A stretch of DNA of 64,000 nt, taken from assembly GCF_000143415.4 (NCBI RefSeq), contig NW_003314274.1, forward strand, positions 1,758,260 through 1,822,259, read 5' to 3'. Below, piece by piece: positions 1 to 11,560 of the stretch. The stretch is from Selaginella moellendorffii. Taxonomy: Eukaryota; Streptophyta; Lycopodiopsida; Selaginellales; Selaginellaceae. The notes beneath the pieces were generated by a model. It searched no databases. It was not told where the DNA came from and was given only the letters and a program-made list of their open reading frames with translations. The position numbers and the translations under genes were made by a program. Within the stretch, counting starts at the first letter, position 1, and every line of letters starts with the position of its first letter.

Positions 1-2710
1 GATCATAAACTCTCATTTTATATATTTATCGCCAATACTATTGAAGATACTACCAAATGCCAACCTTGAAAAGATGTTTAACAACATACTTTAAAATTTC
101 TTTCACTTTGGTTTTCCTTTTATTAGGCAATTGGTAGTATCGTGAATATAACTGTAGGTATCAAAAGTTAAATATTGATGAGTCCTTTTAAATATTCTTC
201 TTTTATTACCACGATAGTAGAAGATTTTTATTGCTAATTTCCTTTGTAGCCCTTTTGATCAAATGTTAGTAAACTAGGCTTAGTATTTGTATTTGGCCAA
301 AAAAAAAGGAATTCCTAAATATCTATTTAGTTAGTATAGTTTGTTAATTCTCTTTTGCTCTAGTTTACATTAGCTTAACAAAATTAGGCATTAATCTCTC
401 AATATCATTACATAATAACTTATTATATTTGCTAAACACCCTCACCATATCTTATTTAGTCCTATTGGTTATTGAAAAACGTTTAGATCTACTAATGATA
501 TATATATGGAATGTAAGGATTATTTTAAACATGATAGTGTAATTCCTATGTCTAGTTTCACAATCTAGTGTCATTCTATATTTAGTAGGTTTTTGAAATT
601 AAGAATAATGGGTAGGTCAGGCATAACTAACTAATCTATAGCATTATTTATTTCTTTATTAAGTATGTCTATCTTTGTTTTACATCTAGTTTAGGTTTAA
701 ATCCAAGCTATCCATATTACCTAGTGGAGTATCTATATTTTTGTGTTAAGCTGCTAATATGCTAAAATAACACTAAATTTTTATGTTATATGCTAGTCTT
801 GGCGTTAGAGTCCTAGGACTATTCAAATATCATTTCGTGCTCTTATTCTTTTACTTTTTAACTATACATTTGTGAGTTGTACCATGCTCATATTCCTCAC
901 TCCTTGGCTATATATTTAGAAGTTTGGTTTTGTCCCTTTGTTCAGTGTTTAAGGTTCTAAAACTCTAATTTTTCTTTGTTGTCTTTGACATATATATTTA
1001 AGGGTTATATTCAGTTTCATGGTTATCTTATAGTAAATTATCATAGGGTATAAAGTGAAAATCACATACATATGAATAGGAGTTTAATTCCATCCTTTAA
1101 ATCAATATCCTATGTGTAAGTTCCTAAATTTGGACTTTTCAAAAGGTTATCTAGCCTAGTACTATTCAAATCCAAAGACCATTAACCCCAAATATCCAAA
1201 GACCCTTAACCAACTTTAAAAAAAAGGGTGCACTCTTGTTCATAAACTTAACCTTTGTGAATTATCTCTCAAATTATTCCATTTAGTTGCTTACACTAAA
1301 GACTTTAAATTTGGGTTTTACTTTATTGCCCTTGGCATATGTGTTTAAGGGTTATGTTCCACTCTATGGTTATCCTATAATAAATTATTATAGGGGTAAA
1401 CACTATGTGACAAAACTTGGTAGACTCATTTTCAATAAATAGTTTCATAATACCTTCTTTACTTCATAAGAATCAAATCATATTACTTTAGCTCAAATGA
1501 AAATTAAGATACTTATCTTACTTTTTTAGAGTGTTTAGGTTTTTCTGGTGCTGCCTTGTTTTTCATTCTGTTGTAATAATAATTAGTATAAAATGTATTT
1601 AAACAAGTTAAAAAATATTTATTCACTTCAGTTTTTACTATAGAGGCAAGTTGTTATAGCTATTGCATAACATCAGCCTCATTGCTAATACTGTTTTTAG
1701 AAACCTTTTTTGTATGAATAAAAAATATTTAAAACCATATAATAATTTACCTCAAAATCAACTACTGTGGCTATTAGTTTCTCTGACTGTGAGACAATTT
1801 TTATCTGGGGTATTATGGTGGTTTTGTTTCATAGCTTTCAACTGAGGTAATTGCCTCATCAATATATGGTTCCCTATAACTCATAAATTGAAATCACTTA
1901 TGTTTTGCAAGTTTTTTATTAGTCCAAAAATATATAGATCTTGAAAGTAATATCTCATTCTTCCTCTATCATTTATATTATCCTACACCCTAAAACTAGT
2001 GCTCACTTTTGCCACTATAAATCTCATTAAATTCATTGTGATACTCTAATATAAGACTTTAGTTAATAAATAACCTCCTACACTTAAAAACCAATAAAAA
2101 TTATATGGTTTTAATTTAAAAAGCTCATACCTTGGTTTTTAGTGATGAATAAAATTGTGAAATCCCATACAGCCATTTTGCTAAGGAATGGTATATGCAA
2201 ACCATCTAATAACTTTAATTTAATAAGTGTGTTGTAGTGAATTTTGAGAATCTTATAAGAATGTTTTTTGTGTTGCATTTTGTCATAAACATCCACCACA
2301 ATACCAGTTCGACCAACCACAATATTCTTTTTATAATGTGGTCATCTCATTCATACTAGAAAAAGTTTCTATACAAAAAAAAAAACCATATAGCTATCTA
2401 TATAGTTTTCAAGTTGGTTATCAAGATTTTTATTTACTATTTTTCTTATTTTCCAAGCTATTAAATTTTTGATTCTCAAATCCTAGAATATGTGAAACTG
2501 CACCATGGTTTTATCTAGTGAGTACTCAATGTACTTCTTGCCTAAATCCTTCACTATTTGCTTTTCTTGCTTCAAATATTATTGTAGATTAATAAGTTTT
2601 TTTGGTGATCTAATATGGTAATTTTTTACTATACATGCATTTAATGAGTTGGATCTATAGCTAAATGTTCTTGTCTTTGCTAAACTATGTCTATATAATC
2701 CTATTATAAG
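1..2710. other. AT-rich intergenic stretch, no gene seen
   Basis: Very AT-rich sequence with stops in all frames. Open stretches are 70 codons or shorter and have no recognisable motif. Short phrases recur loosely, for example the block around 1000-1060 and again near 1340-1400 (a run reading like 'aagggttatattc...atggttatc'). This suggests old, diverged repeats. Confidence 0.7.
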
Positions 2711-3862
2711 GAACCAACTCCCTAATGTGTTGTAGGCTAAAAGATCCCCGAAATCAAGACCAAAACAATAAAAAGTTCATGGAGATAGAGTCCGAAATTA
2801 AGTCCAAAACTGAGTTCGATATTAATACAAGTCGTGTGGTGAAAGCCCAAAGTGATCATCTCCCTCGGGGTGGTCACTCTTTATAAACATTATATATCAT
2901 CTGCATTCTAGAAGTTTAGAATAGGCCTAGTATACGTTTTTTGTTGTTCATAATTTGCCCCATACCCTTACATATATGCATTTTTTCAAGTCTTAAATAA
3001 ACCCCCAATTCTTATATATACATAGAATATTCTGCTATTTTTGCATAAAGATGTAGAGGATGGGGATCAAAAGAAGCCTGTGGGTTTCGTCAGGGTTCAT
3101 ACATACATAACAACATCACACTTCATACCTACTGCACTTGAGATCTATTGCCCTCTACAACCTGCTACTGTAGACAGCCCTAGATGAGCACCACCTCCTC
3201 CCCTACCCGTACGTACGAAAATTTTCAAATTAAACTCAACCCTAAGGCCTGTATGTATACGTACGGTTTGCACCCAAAATAACCCTAATCCGTACATATA
3301 GATGATATATACGGTTATATAAAAGTGACCACCCCAAGTCATCTACTAGGGGGGGTTGCAGAGGGTTCCAAACGTATAGTAGGGATAATAAGGCTAAAGA
3401 CCCAGTCTTGAAAGAATTCTTCAATAGTGCTTTTAAACTGAGTTAAGGTTGGGACTAAAGGTTAGTGACCTTGGTTGGGAGTGAATATAGACTCAGGTGG
3501 TGCCAAAGTAACCCTTTAAAGAAATCCTTAAAAACAACTCTCACTCCTGTAAGGGAAATCGACTAAGGCACCCTTAACTCATATACAATAGTGCCCCATT
3601 TGAGTATTATGTAGCTTATTGATCTTCACTCTTTCTAAGGGGCTTGGGTTTTCCCTTTGGGATGGAAGTGGGGGAGTAGAGGTACCCATACCGAGCTGTT
3701 AAGCCATAGTATTTCCCTTTTGAAGTAAGAAATACACCCATAGTTTGGGATTTAAAAGGTCCTATAATCAAATCTTGTCATACTAAAGGATATTAAGAAC
3801 CTAAAGGCTTGGCATGCTTAGCTTCTTGTGCTTATTAGGAGTGTAGTCAAACCTTAAATCCA
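2711..3862. repeat. Diverged direct repeat, copy A (interrupted)
   Basis: Two segments of this region match 4250-4897 in the same orientation. The first is 2711-2830, starting near 'ggaaccaact' and including the 'taggctaa..gatccc' block. The second is 3355-3862, starting near 'agggttccaa' and continuing through 'cttgggttttccctttggga' to the 'cttgtgc' block. By eye the match is about 75-80 percent. The part between them (about 2830-3355) is absent from copy B, so it is an insertion here or a deletion there. These could be old LTRs or a tandem segmental duplication. No coding sequence is recognisable. Confidence 0.7.
2867..3335. repeat. Insert with inverted-repeat ends inside repeat copy A
   Basis: The segment present only in repeat copy A has inverted ends. 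GGGGTGGTCACT at 2867-2878 pairs perfectly with AGTGACCACCCC at 3324-3335, and the match extends loosely into TTATAAA-like sequence inside. Length is about 470 bp with no ORF, which fits a MITE-like or foldback element. No clear target-site duplication was found, so the class is inferred only. Confidence 0.4.
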
Positions 3863-4249
3863 ATTTAACATGGGGAGGGAATATCATATATTAAGACTTG
3901 AAGGTATGTTGAAGGTAAGCTAATTAGCATAGGTTTAGCTAAGTTGACCATGCATAAAGAATTAGGGGATGTCAATTTTGTAAACATATTCTACAAAGGT
4001 TGGATTTAAGTTCCAACCCTTTAGTAAAGCAAGATTAGGTTCAAGTCCCAACCTTCTACTAAGGTGAGGTGAGGTGAGGGGTATGGGGATAGCTATATCT
4101 TGTTATCATTGGCTCCTAATCAGGGAAGTTAACTTAGGCATACTATTAAGTGGGGGGATGCCTTTGGGGCCATAGTCAACAAGTTATAGGATTAAATAGT
4201 TATGTTTGATGTGGGTATCAAACTTCTTTTATAAGTGCTAGAGTTGTAA

Positions 4250-4897
4250 GGAACTAAATCTTTGAGGTGTCATAGGCTAAGGATCCCTGAAATCATGATT
4301 GAGACAATAAAGAGTTTATTGAATGAGACTAAGTCTAAGATCAAGTTCAAATCAAATCCAAGACCGAGTTTTAGACCAAGTCTAAGACTAAGCTATAAAG
4401 GGTTCCAAAAGTATACTAAGGATAGTGAGGCTAAAGACTTAGTCTTAAAGGAACTCTCGAATTGTGCTTCCAAACCAAGTTGAGGTTAGGATTGAAGGTT
4501 AGTAGCCTTGGGTGGGAGTGAGCATAAACTGAAAGGGTGCCAAAGATGACCCCCAAGGAAGTGCTCAAAAGTAGCTCCCACTCATGGAAAGAAAACCAAT
4601 TACAATACTCCCAACTCATATGAAGTGGTGCTTTACTTGAATATAATATAACTTATTAGTCCTCGCTCCTTTTGAAAGGCTTGGGCCTTCCCTTTGGGAC
4701 AAAAGTGGGGGAGTAAGGGTACTTATACCAGGTTGTTAGCCCATGGTGTTTTTTTTTGAGTTCCCGAAGTAAAAAATGCACTTATGGCTTAAGATTTAAA
4801 AAATCCCATAATCAAATTTTATCATACCAAAGGATGTTAAGAATATGAAGGCTTGGTGTGCTTTGTTACTTGTGCCTGTGAGGAGTTTAGCCAAACT
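4250..4897. repeat. Diverged direct repeat, copy B (uninterrupted)
   Basis: This is the continuous counterpart of copy A. It runs from 'ggaactaaat' through 'gaggctaaagacttagtctt' to the 'cttgtgcctgtgagga' block. Indels and substitutions separate the copies, so the duplication is old. Weak openings on both strands have no family resemblance. Confidence 0.7.
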
Positions 4898-5883
4898 TTC
4901 CTTAAGTTTATAATTTGATACTTTAATTAGACTTTGCATAAGTACATAAAGTTTGACCTTGCAAAAATTCCTCTATTAAATCTTGAATGTTCGCTAGGTT
5001 TTCTGTCAATTCCCATATTGCTTAACATAGTGGAATTCTCTTCCATTTTACATGGAACTCCTATCTTTGTTGCTTGCCTTTGTGCACATCCCTCTTCCCG
5101 TTAGACAACCTCGAATAAAAGTCTTATTTGGTCTTTGTGAAACAAATCCTTAAGTTCACGTGGAATATAAGATGCATCTTCTCCATCTCTTAGGGAAGTC
5201 AAAGGTGGTAAGCCATTTTACCAATTTAAGCCTCAATTTCAAAGGGCTTTGCAAATTTATTTAAAAAACTCAAGATCAATTCATTTCTAGTACTATATAT
5301 ATATATATATTTACTTACCTTTAAATCAATTTTTAGTTGATCCCACTTGGTATCTTTAAGTTCTTAGTGTTCAGCCACACCTTCTTCCCAAGTTAAAACA
5401 CTATATCTTAACACTTTTGATTCACATATTTAATTTGTCTTTGTTAAGCCCATTTCAAAAAATCCCTCTCTATATTCTAAATGTTAAGTCTTTTCGCCTC
5501 CTCCATAATACTCAGCTATGTTAAGTTTTATAGAGCTTTCAATAGCTCATTTATTGATGACTTCCCATGGACTCACGGTGTGTAATGGTGTGTAACTTAT
5601 GGGCGGCATCACGATTGTGAGATGAGCTACTTGTATTTCTGGGTCAATGAAGGTGATCTAACAAGTGCAAAAACCATGATACAAGAGCTGACATAGCTAC
5701 CAATGAAGATTGTCACAATCCAAAGCTGCATTAGTGGTATCACTTGTTTCTACATGAATTATCTACTGGACATGTGAGCTTGGGGCATTCACAGGTTGAA
5801 AGATAATGGGGAATGGGTTACTATTTGAAAAATGGTACCACTGGAGTTCCCAATATTTTTGTTAGCATCCGTGGACAGGCATC
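4898..5883. other. Gene-free AT-rich stretch
   Basis: No coding signal was recognised. It holds a short (AT)n run near 5297-5312 and otherwise anonymous AT-rich sequence. Confidence 0.6.
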
Positions 5884-5993
5884 GTAGATCAAGCCAAAGA
5901 GAAAGTTTGATTTAAATTGGATTGTGGTGTAGGGAGTGATAGATCAAGGCAAAGAGAAGAGCTTGATCCAAATTGGATTGTAATGCTCGAGGA
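5884..5993 (+). pseudogene. Tandem pair of short receptor-kinase C-terminal fragments
   Basis: Two adjacent units of about 54 bp (5884-5937 and 5939-5993) each read like 'gatcaagg..aaagagaa...ttgatccaaattggattgt'. The same words occur at 24208-24273, where they encode the last helices of the receptor kinase domain (around IENLIQIGLWC). The copies here have no open frame and sit alone in AT-rich DNA. The likeliest reading is a decayed, tandemly duplicated scrap of an S-domain receptor kinase gene. Confidence 0.5.
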
Positions 5994-6100
5994 TAGCAAA
6001 TATAAACCTATAGTTCTTATCAATAGGATTTATGTTTTTCACCTTAGGTTTAACTATAAGAACCAATGCAGGGGTTTTAACTAGGGCTTTAGTTTCAGGA

Positions 6101-7663
6101 ATGGAGAGCATTGCCGCTGGCGGTGCGTGCTCGCTGTCTCAACACGATCCCTGCTGCGCGACTGCCAGTCCCAATACGGCCGCTCCATCCTGCGCTCGGC
6201 CGATCGTCCAAGCAGGCAAGCAGCAGCAGCAGCGATTCTTCCCATGGCGGGGCGCGATCCGGAGTGGAAGGCGTCCGTGTGGCAATGGTGGGGCGGGGCT
6301 AACCTACAAGGATGCCGGCGTTGATATTGATGCTGGAGCGGAGCTCGTGAGGAGGATTGCCGCCATGGCGCCTGGAATTGGAGGCTTTGGAGGATTGTAC
6401 CCGTTTGGTACGTATGTTTGGTATGCTTTGCCTTGTATCTATCCATAAGTTTTGGGTTTTGGATGCTTTTTTCTTTCTTCCCAGGAGACTCCTATCTCGT
6501 AGCTGGAACTGATGGAGTCGGGACGAAGTTAAAACTTGCATTTGAGATGAGCAAGCACGATACCATCGGGATCGACCTGGTAGGCAGATTTTCCTTGGGA
6601 AGGATCTATAGCTGGTTTTTCTAAAGGTTGCGATGAGTGTAAACGACATTGTTACTTCTGGAGCCAAGCCGATGTTCTTTCTGGATTATTTTGCGACAAG
6701 CCATTTGGATGTGGACATTGCGGAACAGGTAATTGTTAGTGCTTTTTTGAGTGGACTGGAATAATCTTTCGTTTTTGAATAGGTGATCAAGGGAATCGTT
6801 GAAGGTTGTCGTCAATCTGATTGCGCACTACTGGGTGGAGAGGTACGATTGGCATGTATGAAAAGCTTCTTACACGTTTTTCTTAGACAGCAGAAATGCC
6901 AGATTTCTATGCACCGGGAGAGTATGATCTGAGTGGCTTTGCCGTCGGCAGTGTCAAAAAGGATGCGGTGATTGATGGAAGTAGGATAGCTGCTGGAGAT
7001 GCTGTGGTCGGGCTTCCATCTACCGGAGTGCACTCGAACGGATTCTCTCTCGTTCGGAAGTACGTACAGTGTGTCATTGATCTTCAAACTTCTAGTTTTT
7101 AATTTCGTTTCAACTTTTCTTGCAGAATACTTGCTAAAAGCGGTCGTTCATTGTCAGATGAACTACCTGGAGCAGGACACAGTCCATTGACGATAGGACA
7201 TGCTCTACTCGCTCCAACAAAAATATATGTGGAACAGGTTAGAGATTTTCTTACATTTGTTGCATGTCTCTTATTCGTTTGTTGCTCAGGTTTTGGATAT
7301 CATTGCGAAGGGTGGTGTCAAGGGCATTGCTCATATCACTGGCGGCGGATTTACGGACAACATTCCAAGAGTGTTTCCAGAGGGTCTAGCTGCGGAGGTT
7401 AGAGTTGGTTCTTGGACTGTTCCACCAATCTTCAAGTGGCTTAAAGAGGTGAAATCATCCTTGTTAGTTGTATACTTTACTTGACGCTCTTTTTTCGATA
7501 GGCTGGAAATGTGGAGGAAGCTGAAATGTTTCGCACTTTCAACATGGGAATAGGAATGGTTTTGATTATGGAACAAATGGCCGCGGAGCAAATTCTCAAA
7601 GGAGATGAGCCCGCATTTCTGTTAGGCCAAGTGATAAACGGCGAAGGAGTCGTCTACAAGTGA
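6101..7663 (+). CDS. PUR5: Phosphoribosylformylglycinamidine cyclo-ligase (AIR synthase), plastid-targeted
   Basis: Step 5 of de novo purine synthesis: ATP-dependent ring closure of FGAM to AIR. Eight exons: 6101-6407, 6485-6579, 6627-6728, 6783-6842, 6887-7059, 7126-7237, 7290-7448 and 7502-7663 (389 codons plus stop, the usual plant length). Residues 1-66 are Ser/Ala/Arg-rich and look like a chloroplast transit peptide. The PurM core follows: [11 protein letters not shown] near residue 67, the [10 protein letters not shown] loop, [25 protein letters not shown] spanning an exon joint, [11 protein letters not shown], and [13 protein letters not shown] towards the C-terminus. The start is the first ATG before the transit-like region. 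The stop lies 88 bp before the next ATG on the same strand. Confidence 0.95.
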
Positions 7664-7751
7664 CATGGAAGTCTTGGCTAAGCCTCTAAATATCGAGGTT
7701 CGATATATGATTTTCCATCAACTAAAGTGTGTGCTTAATGAGAACCTAGCT

Positions 7752-9275
7752 ATGGCTACCTGCGCGTCCGTCCTGAGGGCGCTCAGCACTGGTGCGGTAA
7801 ACGAAAGTAGCAGTCTAGTCCAGTGTAGAGGCCCCCATCTGGTGCAAAGTACTCTTTTGTGTTCTCAAAGTAAGGTGAGACGAGCGAGCAGAGTGTATGC
7901 GAAGTTTGAGCGCTTCGAGGGCGGACGGGAACAGGCTGTTGTTGTGAATAAGCATGAAGCAGAAGCCGAAGAGCAGGAAAATCCTGATGAAGACGTGGAA
8001 GATACCAGTGATAGGTTCGTGTCTCTGGTTTTAGATTCTTTGTTGTGGCCTTACCGGGTTTTTTTTTCGCTTCACTTTGTTAGTGTGTTCCCAGCTGACT
8101 TGGAAGGTGCTATTGAGCAGTCTGCCGAATCCACATCGCAATTCCTCTCAGCCGGAGGGAAAAGAGCTCTCGTAAGATATTTCCTTTTGATAGTTTTTTG
8201 CAGTAGGAGTGATGGTTTTCTTGGGGATAGGTGGAGCTCTCCCTCATGGAGCTGGAGAACTTTGACACTGATGGCGCACAGCAGCAGCTCTGGGACTGCT
8301 CGAGGCTGTTTGTGAAGTCGGTGCAGAAGCGTTTCCAAAACCAGGTACGACTTTTGACGACTCTTTGTTTGGATCAAACGTGTTCGCAGCTCGTGTGCAG
8401 AAAATAAAAGCTATCTTTCCTGACATGGGGGCCGCTGCGTATGTGAAGTTCCAGTGGAAGGATGAAACCATCAAGTATGGAAGGTAGAGCACCATGTTTC
8501 TGACTTTTTGGCAATGGACTGACTAGTTCGTAACTCTGGCTGCAGTCTAAATGATCGAAAACCTGTGACGGATGACGATGACATCATAATGCTGATTGCT
8601 CCCGATCATCAAATGCTGGATCAAGTTCAAAAGATTGCGTACTCCCTTCTGGACGATGACGATATGGTAACGTTTTCTTTATTGTTTTCCCGCATTGCAA
8701 TCTCGGCAAGCCAACAGATCTTTGTTTGATGCCAGCAAGAGAAGCCATTGATAATGTGGAACCCCCAGCTTTTCAGCGGCGACGTTGGTATTGGCCTAAA
8801 CGTTCGTAGAGTTCGCAACGAATTTTTAAGGTACAGAAAAAGAAAATGGAGAAAGATATTTTGGAACATCTTTGCAGAACCTTTACAACTGTGTACTCGC
8901 TAAAGCCTTTGCCTACTGGCGCCATTTTTAAGAGATACCCCGGGTATGATTTGCTGCCTCTCTCTTCTTTTTCTGTGCTTAAGCTATCAAGCTGGTGTGC
9001 AGGCTTTGGAAAATCTTTCTGGACGATAAACAACGACCCGGCCGCTACTTGTTCGCAAGGGAGCAAGCTAGCAAGCCAGACGCTGAAGACCTGGAGGTTT
9101 GTAAACTTTTAAAGCTTTTCTACGCAGTTCCAGCAAGACTTAAGCGTGTTCTTTGTAGGCCATCCTACTCCAAGGCTCAGCCCCGGGAGACGAACCGCAA
9201 GTACCATCGTTTCTCGCCAACGCAATGGCAACCATGTCATATCTCGGTCGATTCATGAGATCGCTTTCCCAGTGA
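7752..9275 (+). CDS. LPA3: DUF1995 plastid protein, LOW PSII ACCUMULATION 3-like
   Basis: Nine exons: 7752-8014, 8084-8171, 8231-8344, 8401-8483, 8546-8666, 8736-8830, 8878-8943, 9003-9096 and 9159-9275 (346 codons). The N-terminus (MATCASVLRALSTG) looks like a plastid transit peptide, followed by an acidic linker. The DUF1995 core shows FPADLEGAIEQ, QQQLWD, KIKAIFPDMGAAAYVKFQWKD, SLNDRKPV, PLIMWNPQLFSGDVGIGLNV, FTTVYSLKPLP and RPGRYLFAREQ. LPA3 in Arabidopsis helps assemble photosystem II; that role is carried over by similarity only. Another DUF1995 paralogue is possible. It starts 88 bp after the PUR5 stop. Confidence 0.75.
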
Positions 9276-9500
9276 ACAAACATACATACATGCATACATC
9301 GAGGTAAGTACTTTCTTCTACTCAGTGTCCTTCCCCTACACCTATGGGAGAGGAAAATAAAAAGAAAGGTAGTGGTGCTGACTCTTGCAGAGTACTGGTA
9401 ATGGTACAAGGTTTTTTTGTTTCTTCCTAGTTAGCTCCATCTCTTAGCTCTTCCTAAAGTCAATGCCAGAGGAACTAACAGCACTAGTGTGTTGTGTTTG

Positions 9501-10416
9501 TCAAAATCCAGCGTAGCAGCTGCATCGATTTGGCAGGAGGATTTGCTGCTGCGGCTGCGGCTGCTGCTGCTGCTGCTGCTCCGGTTTGTTCTCGGCATCG
9601 CTACCTTGCTGGCGAAGATCCGTGGAGCTGTCGTCACTGTCGAGGAGGCGATGGACGCCGCAGCAAGTGGCCAGGACGAGCGCCGAGCAGCAGACTACTT
9701 CTCGCTCCAGATGCGAGCAGTAGCTCTCGAACATTGTCACTGTTACTTGGAGGCGAAAGTCGAGACGAAAGAGGAACTGTAGCTCCAGGCGATTCATCTC
9801 CAGCGTGCTCACTCCCCCGACTTTGGCGTAGTACGCATTGTTATAGTACCTGAAGCAAGAGCCACAAACTTTTCAGCCAAGAATCGCAAAAGCATTGATC
9901 GAAGAACCAAAAGTTCCAGAAAAGCTCAAGAAACCCAAAAATCACCTACTAGAGAGGAGGAAAGAGAGCTTACGCATCATCAAGGAACTTTGCGGCCACC
10001 ATGACGCTGGTGATGAGGAGGCGATGGACGTTGAGCGAGGTGATTGGAACATCCGGCTGCTGGTGGATGAATCGATCCATGTACGCATAGGCGACGACGA
10101 AGCACGCAGGGCTACAGTTGGCGTACTTGAAAATCCTCTCCAGGTACTTCTCGATGCTGATGGAGGGCGCCCTCAATCCATGGAAAACCGTGAGCTTGGT
10201 CGCCCCCCCGCCCAAATGCCTGTGGTTGCGCGCCACCACTCTCTCGAGCAGCGATGCCAGGACGGAGATCACAGTCGGGGGCCGATTCTCCATCGCTCGC
10301 CCGCTCAGGGAAGAAGGGGAAGAAAAGGAAGAAGAAGTAGACCCTGACGATAGCAATGTCGTTGTTCTCGCCGTGGGTCGGCTCCCCAGCTCGCGATCAC
10401 ACACCACATCCACCAT
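9501..10416 (-). CDS. P/U-type cyclin (CYCU/CYCP family)
   Basis: Two exons, complement of 9974-10416 and 9501-9849 (263 aa). The cyclin box starts near residue 40: [15 protein letters not shown], then [49 protein letters not shown], and across the single intron [14 protein letters not shown] and [15 protein letters not shown]. This layout is typical of plant P-type cyclins, which bind CDKA or Pho85-like kinases and have been linked to phosphate and nutrient signalling (family knowledge). The C-terminus carries a Gln-rich run encoded by imperfect CAG/CTG repeats near 9543-9585. The long GC-rich stretch upstream to about 10700 probably holds the promoter and leader. Confidence 0.88.
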
Positions 10417-11560
10417 CTCTCAGCTAGAATCCCTCCTTTGCTGCGCTGCTTCTCTCTCGGACTCAAGCAGAGTGCTCACAGCGAGCTCGGGCGAGCCAGA
10501 GAAGGCGAGAAATGTGGATGGAGCTCTCGCTCGCGATCGCCCATCACATTGCCACTCCCGGGGAGAGACGAGATGGAGGAACTCTCGCCCACGCGCTCTC
10601 CGCGAGCTCAAGGAGAGCCAAGAAAACCCAGTGAGAGAAGGCCGAAAGAGGAAGAAAGTGACATTGGAACGAGGGGAGTTTTTAAAAAAGACAGCTCAAG
10701 CCTAACTGGTGGCCAGCCACCGACACGTCGGCGTGCGGGGTCGGTACGAACCGGGTTACGCCTCCGTACGAACCACAAATCTCCTTTTTCCAACTCATTT
10801 TCGATTTTTTTTTCTTTCTTTTCTCTATAATCTCGTTGTTGTGGAATGCTGGGCTGGATCCTGTGGTTGCTGACTTACGGCAGAAATTGGCATCCTTGCA
10901 AAATAAATTCATGATTGGTCATGCAGAAGCTTCAGAGCATCTTCACATCTTGTTTTGTCATGGCTTGATGTTCTTCTTAGAGAAATAAAATACAAGAAAG
11001 ATCAAGCTCTTGTGGTGGTTATGTGTCCATGGACAAAACCAGGGAATCTCTGCCAAAACACACTGCTGCTGATAGACATTGATGTGCCAGAAAAACCCAA
11101 TATGCACGTTTTCTCCATTCCATATATATAGCTTATTAATACTATAAGTGTTTAGTTTCCATATTACCTTTAAATTTATTAATTGAGACGATTCATGCTT
11201 GGATTTGCAATAGAATATTATTTTGTGAAATTTTCATTTAGATATCTGACAGATCCTATTAGAAAAAAATCAAAATATAATAGAAAACTTTATCATTAAG
11301 ATAAAAAAATTAATCTGCAATACAAAGATTTGAAATTATGGAGAATAATGGATGGATAATATTTTAAAAATAATTTAATATATCTAATACACTGTGTTTC
11401 TGGTTGGTGTAAGAAATATATCAAAAATATTCTTATATATTCTAGAATATTTTTGAGCTCTCTAATTTGTTTGTAATCAATATTTAATGTTAATACCTTT
11501 GTTATAATAGACTCCAGCATCAGCCCTAATAAGGAGTGTTGCACACTGGTGATTCCATAG
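10417..11560. other. Cyclin upstream region grading into AT-rich DNA
   Basis: 10417-10800 is GC-rich and is probably the leader and promoter of the minus-strand cyclin. From about 10900 the sequence turns AT-rich. No gene was recognised. Confidence 0.5.

Noticed and set aside
6081-6667. Long minus-strand openings opposite PUR5
   Set aside because: They mirror the coding strand of a well-supported gene and carry no motif of their own.
10438-10830. Plus-strand opening of 130 codons upstream of the cyclin
   Set aside because: Low-complexity Arg/Ser/Glu composition from GC-rich leader or promoter DNA; no conserved motif.
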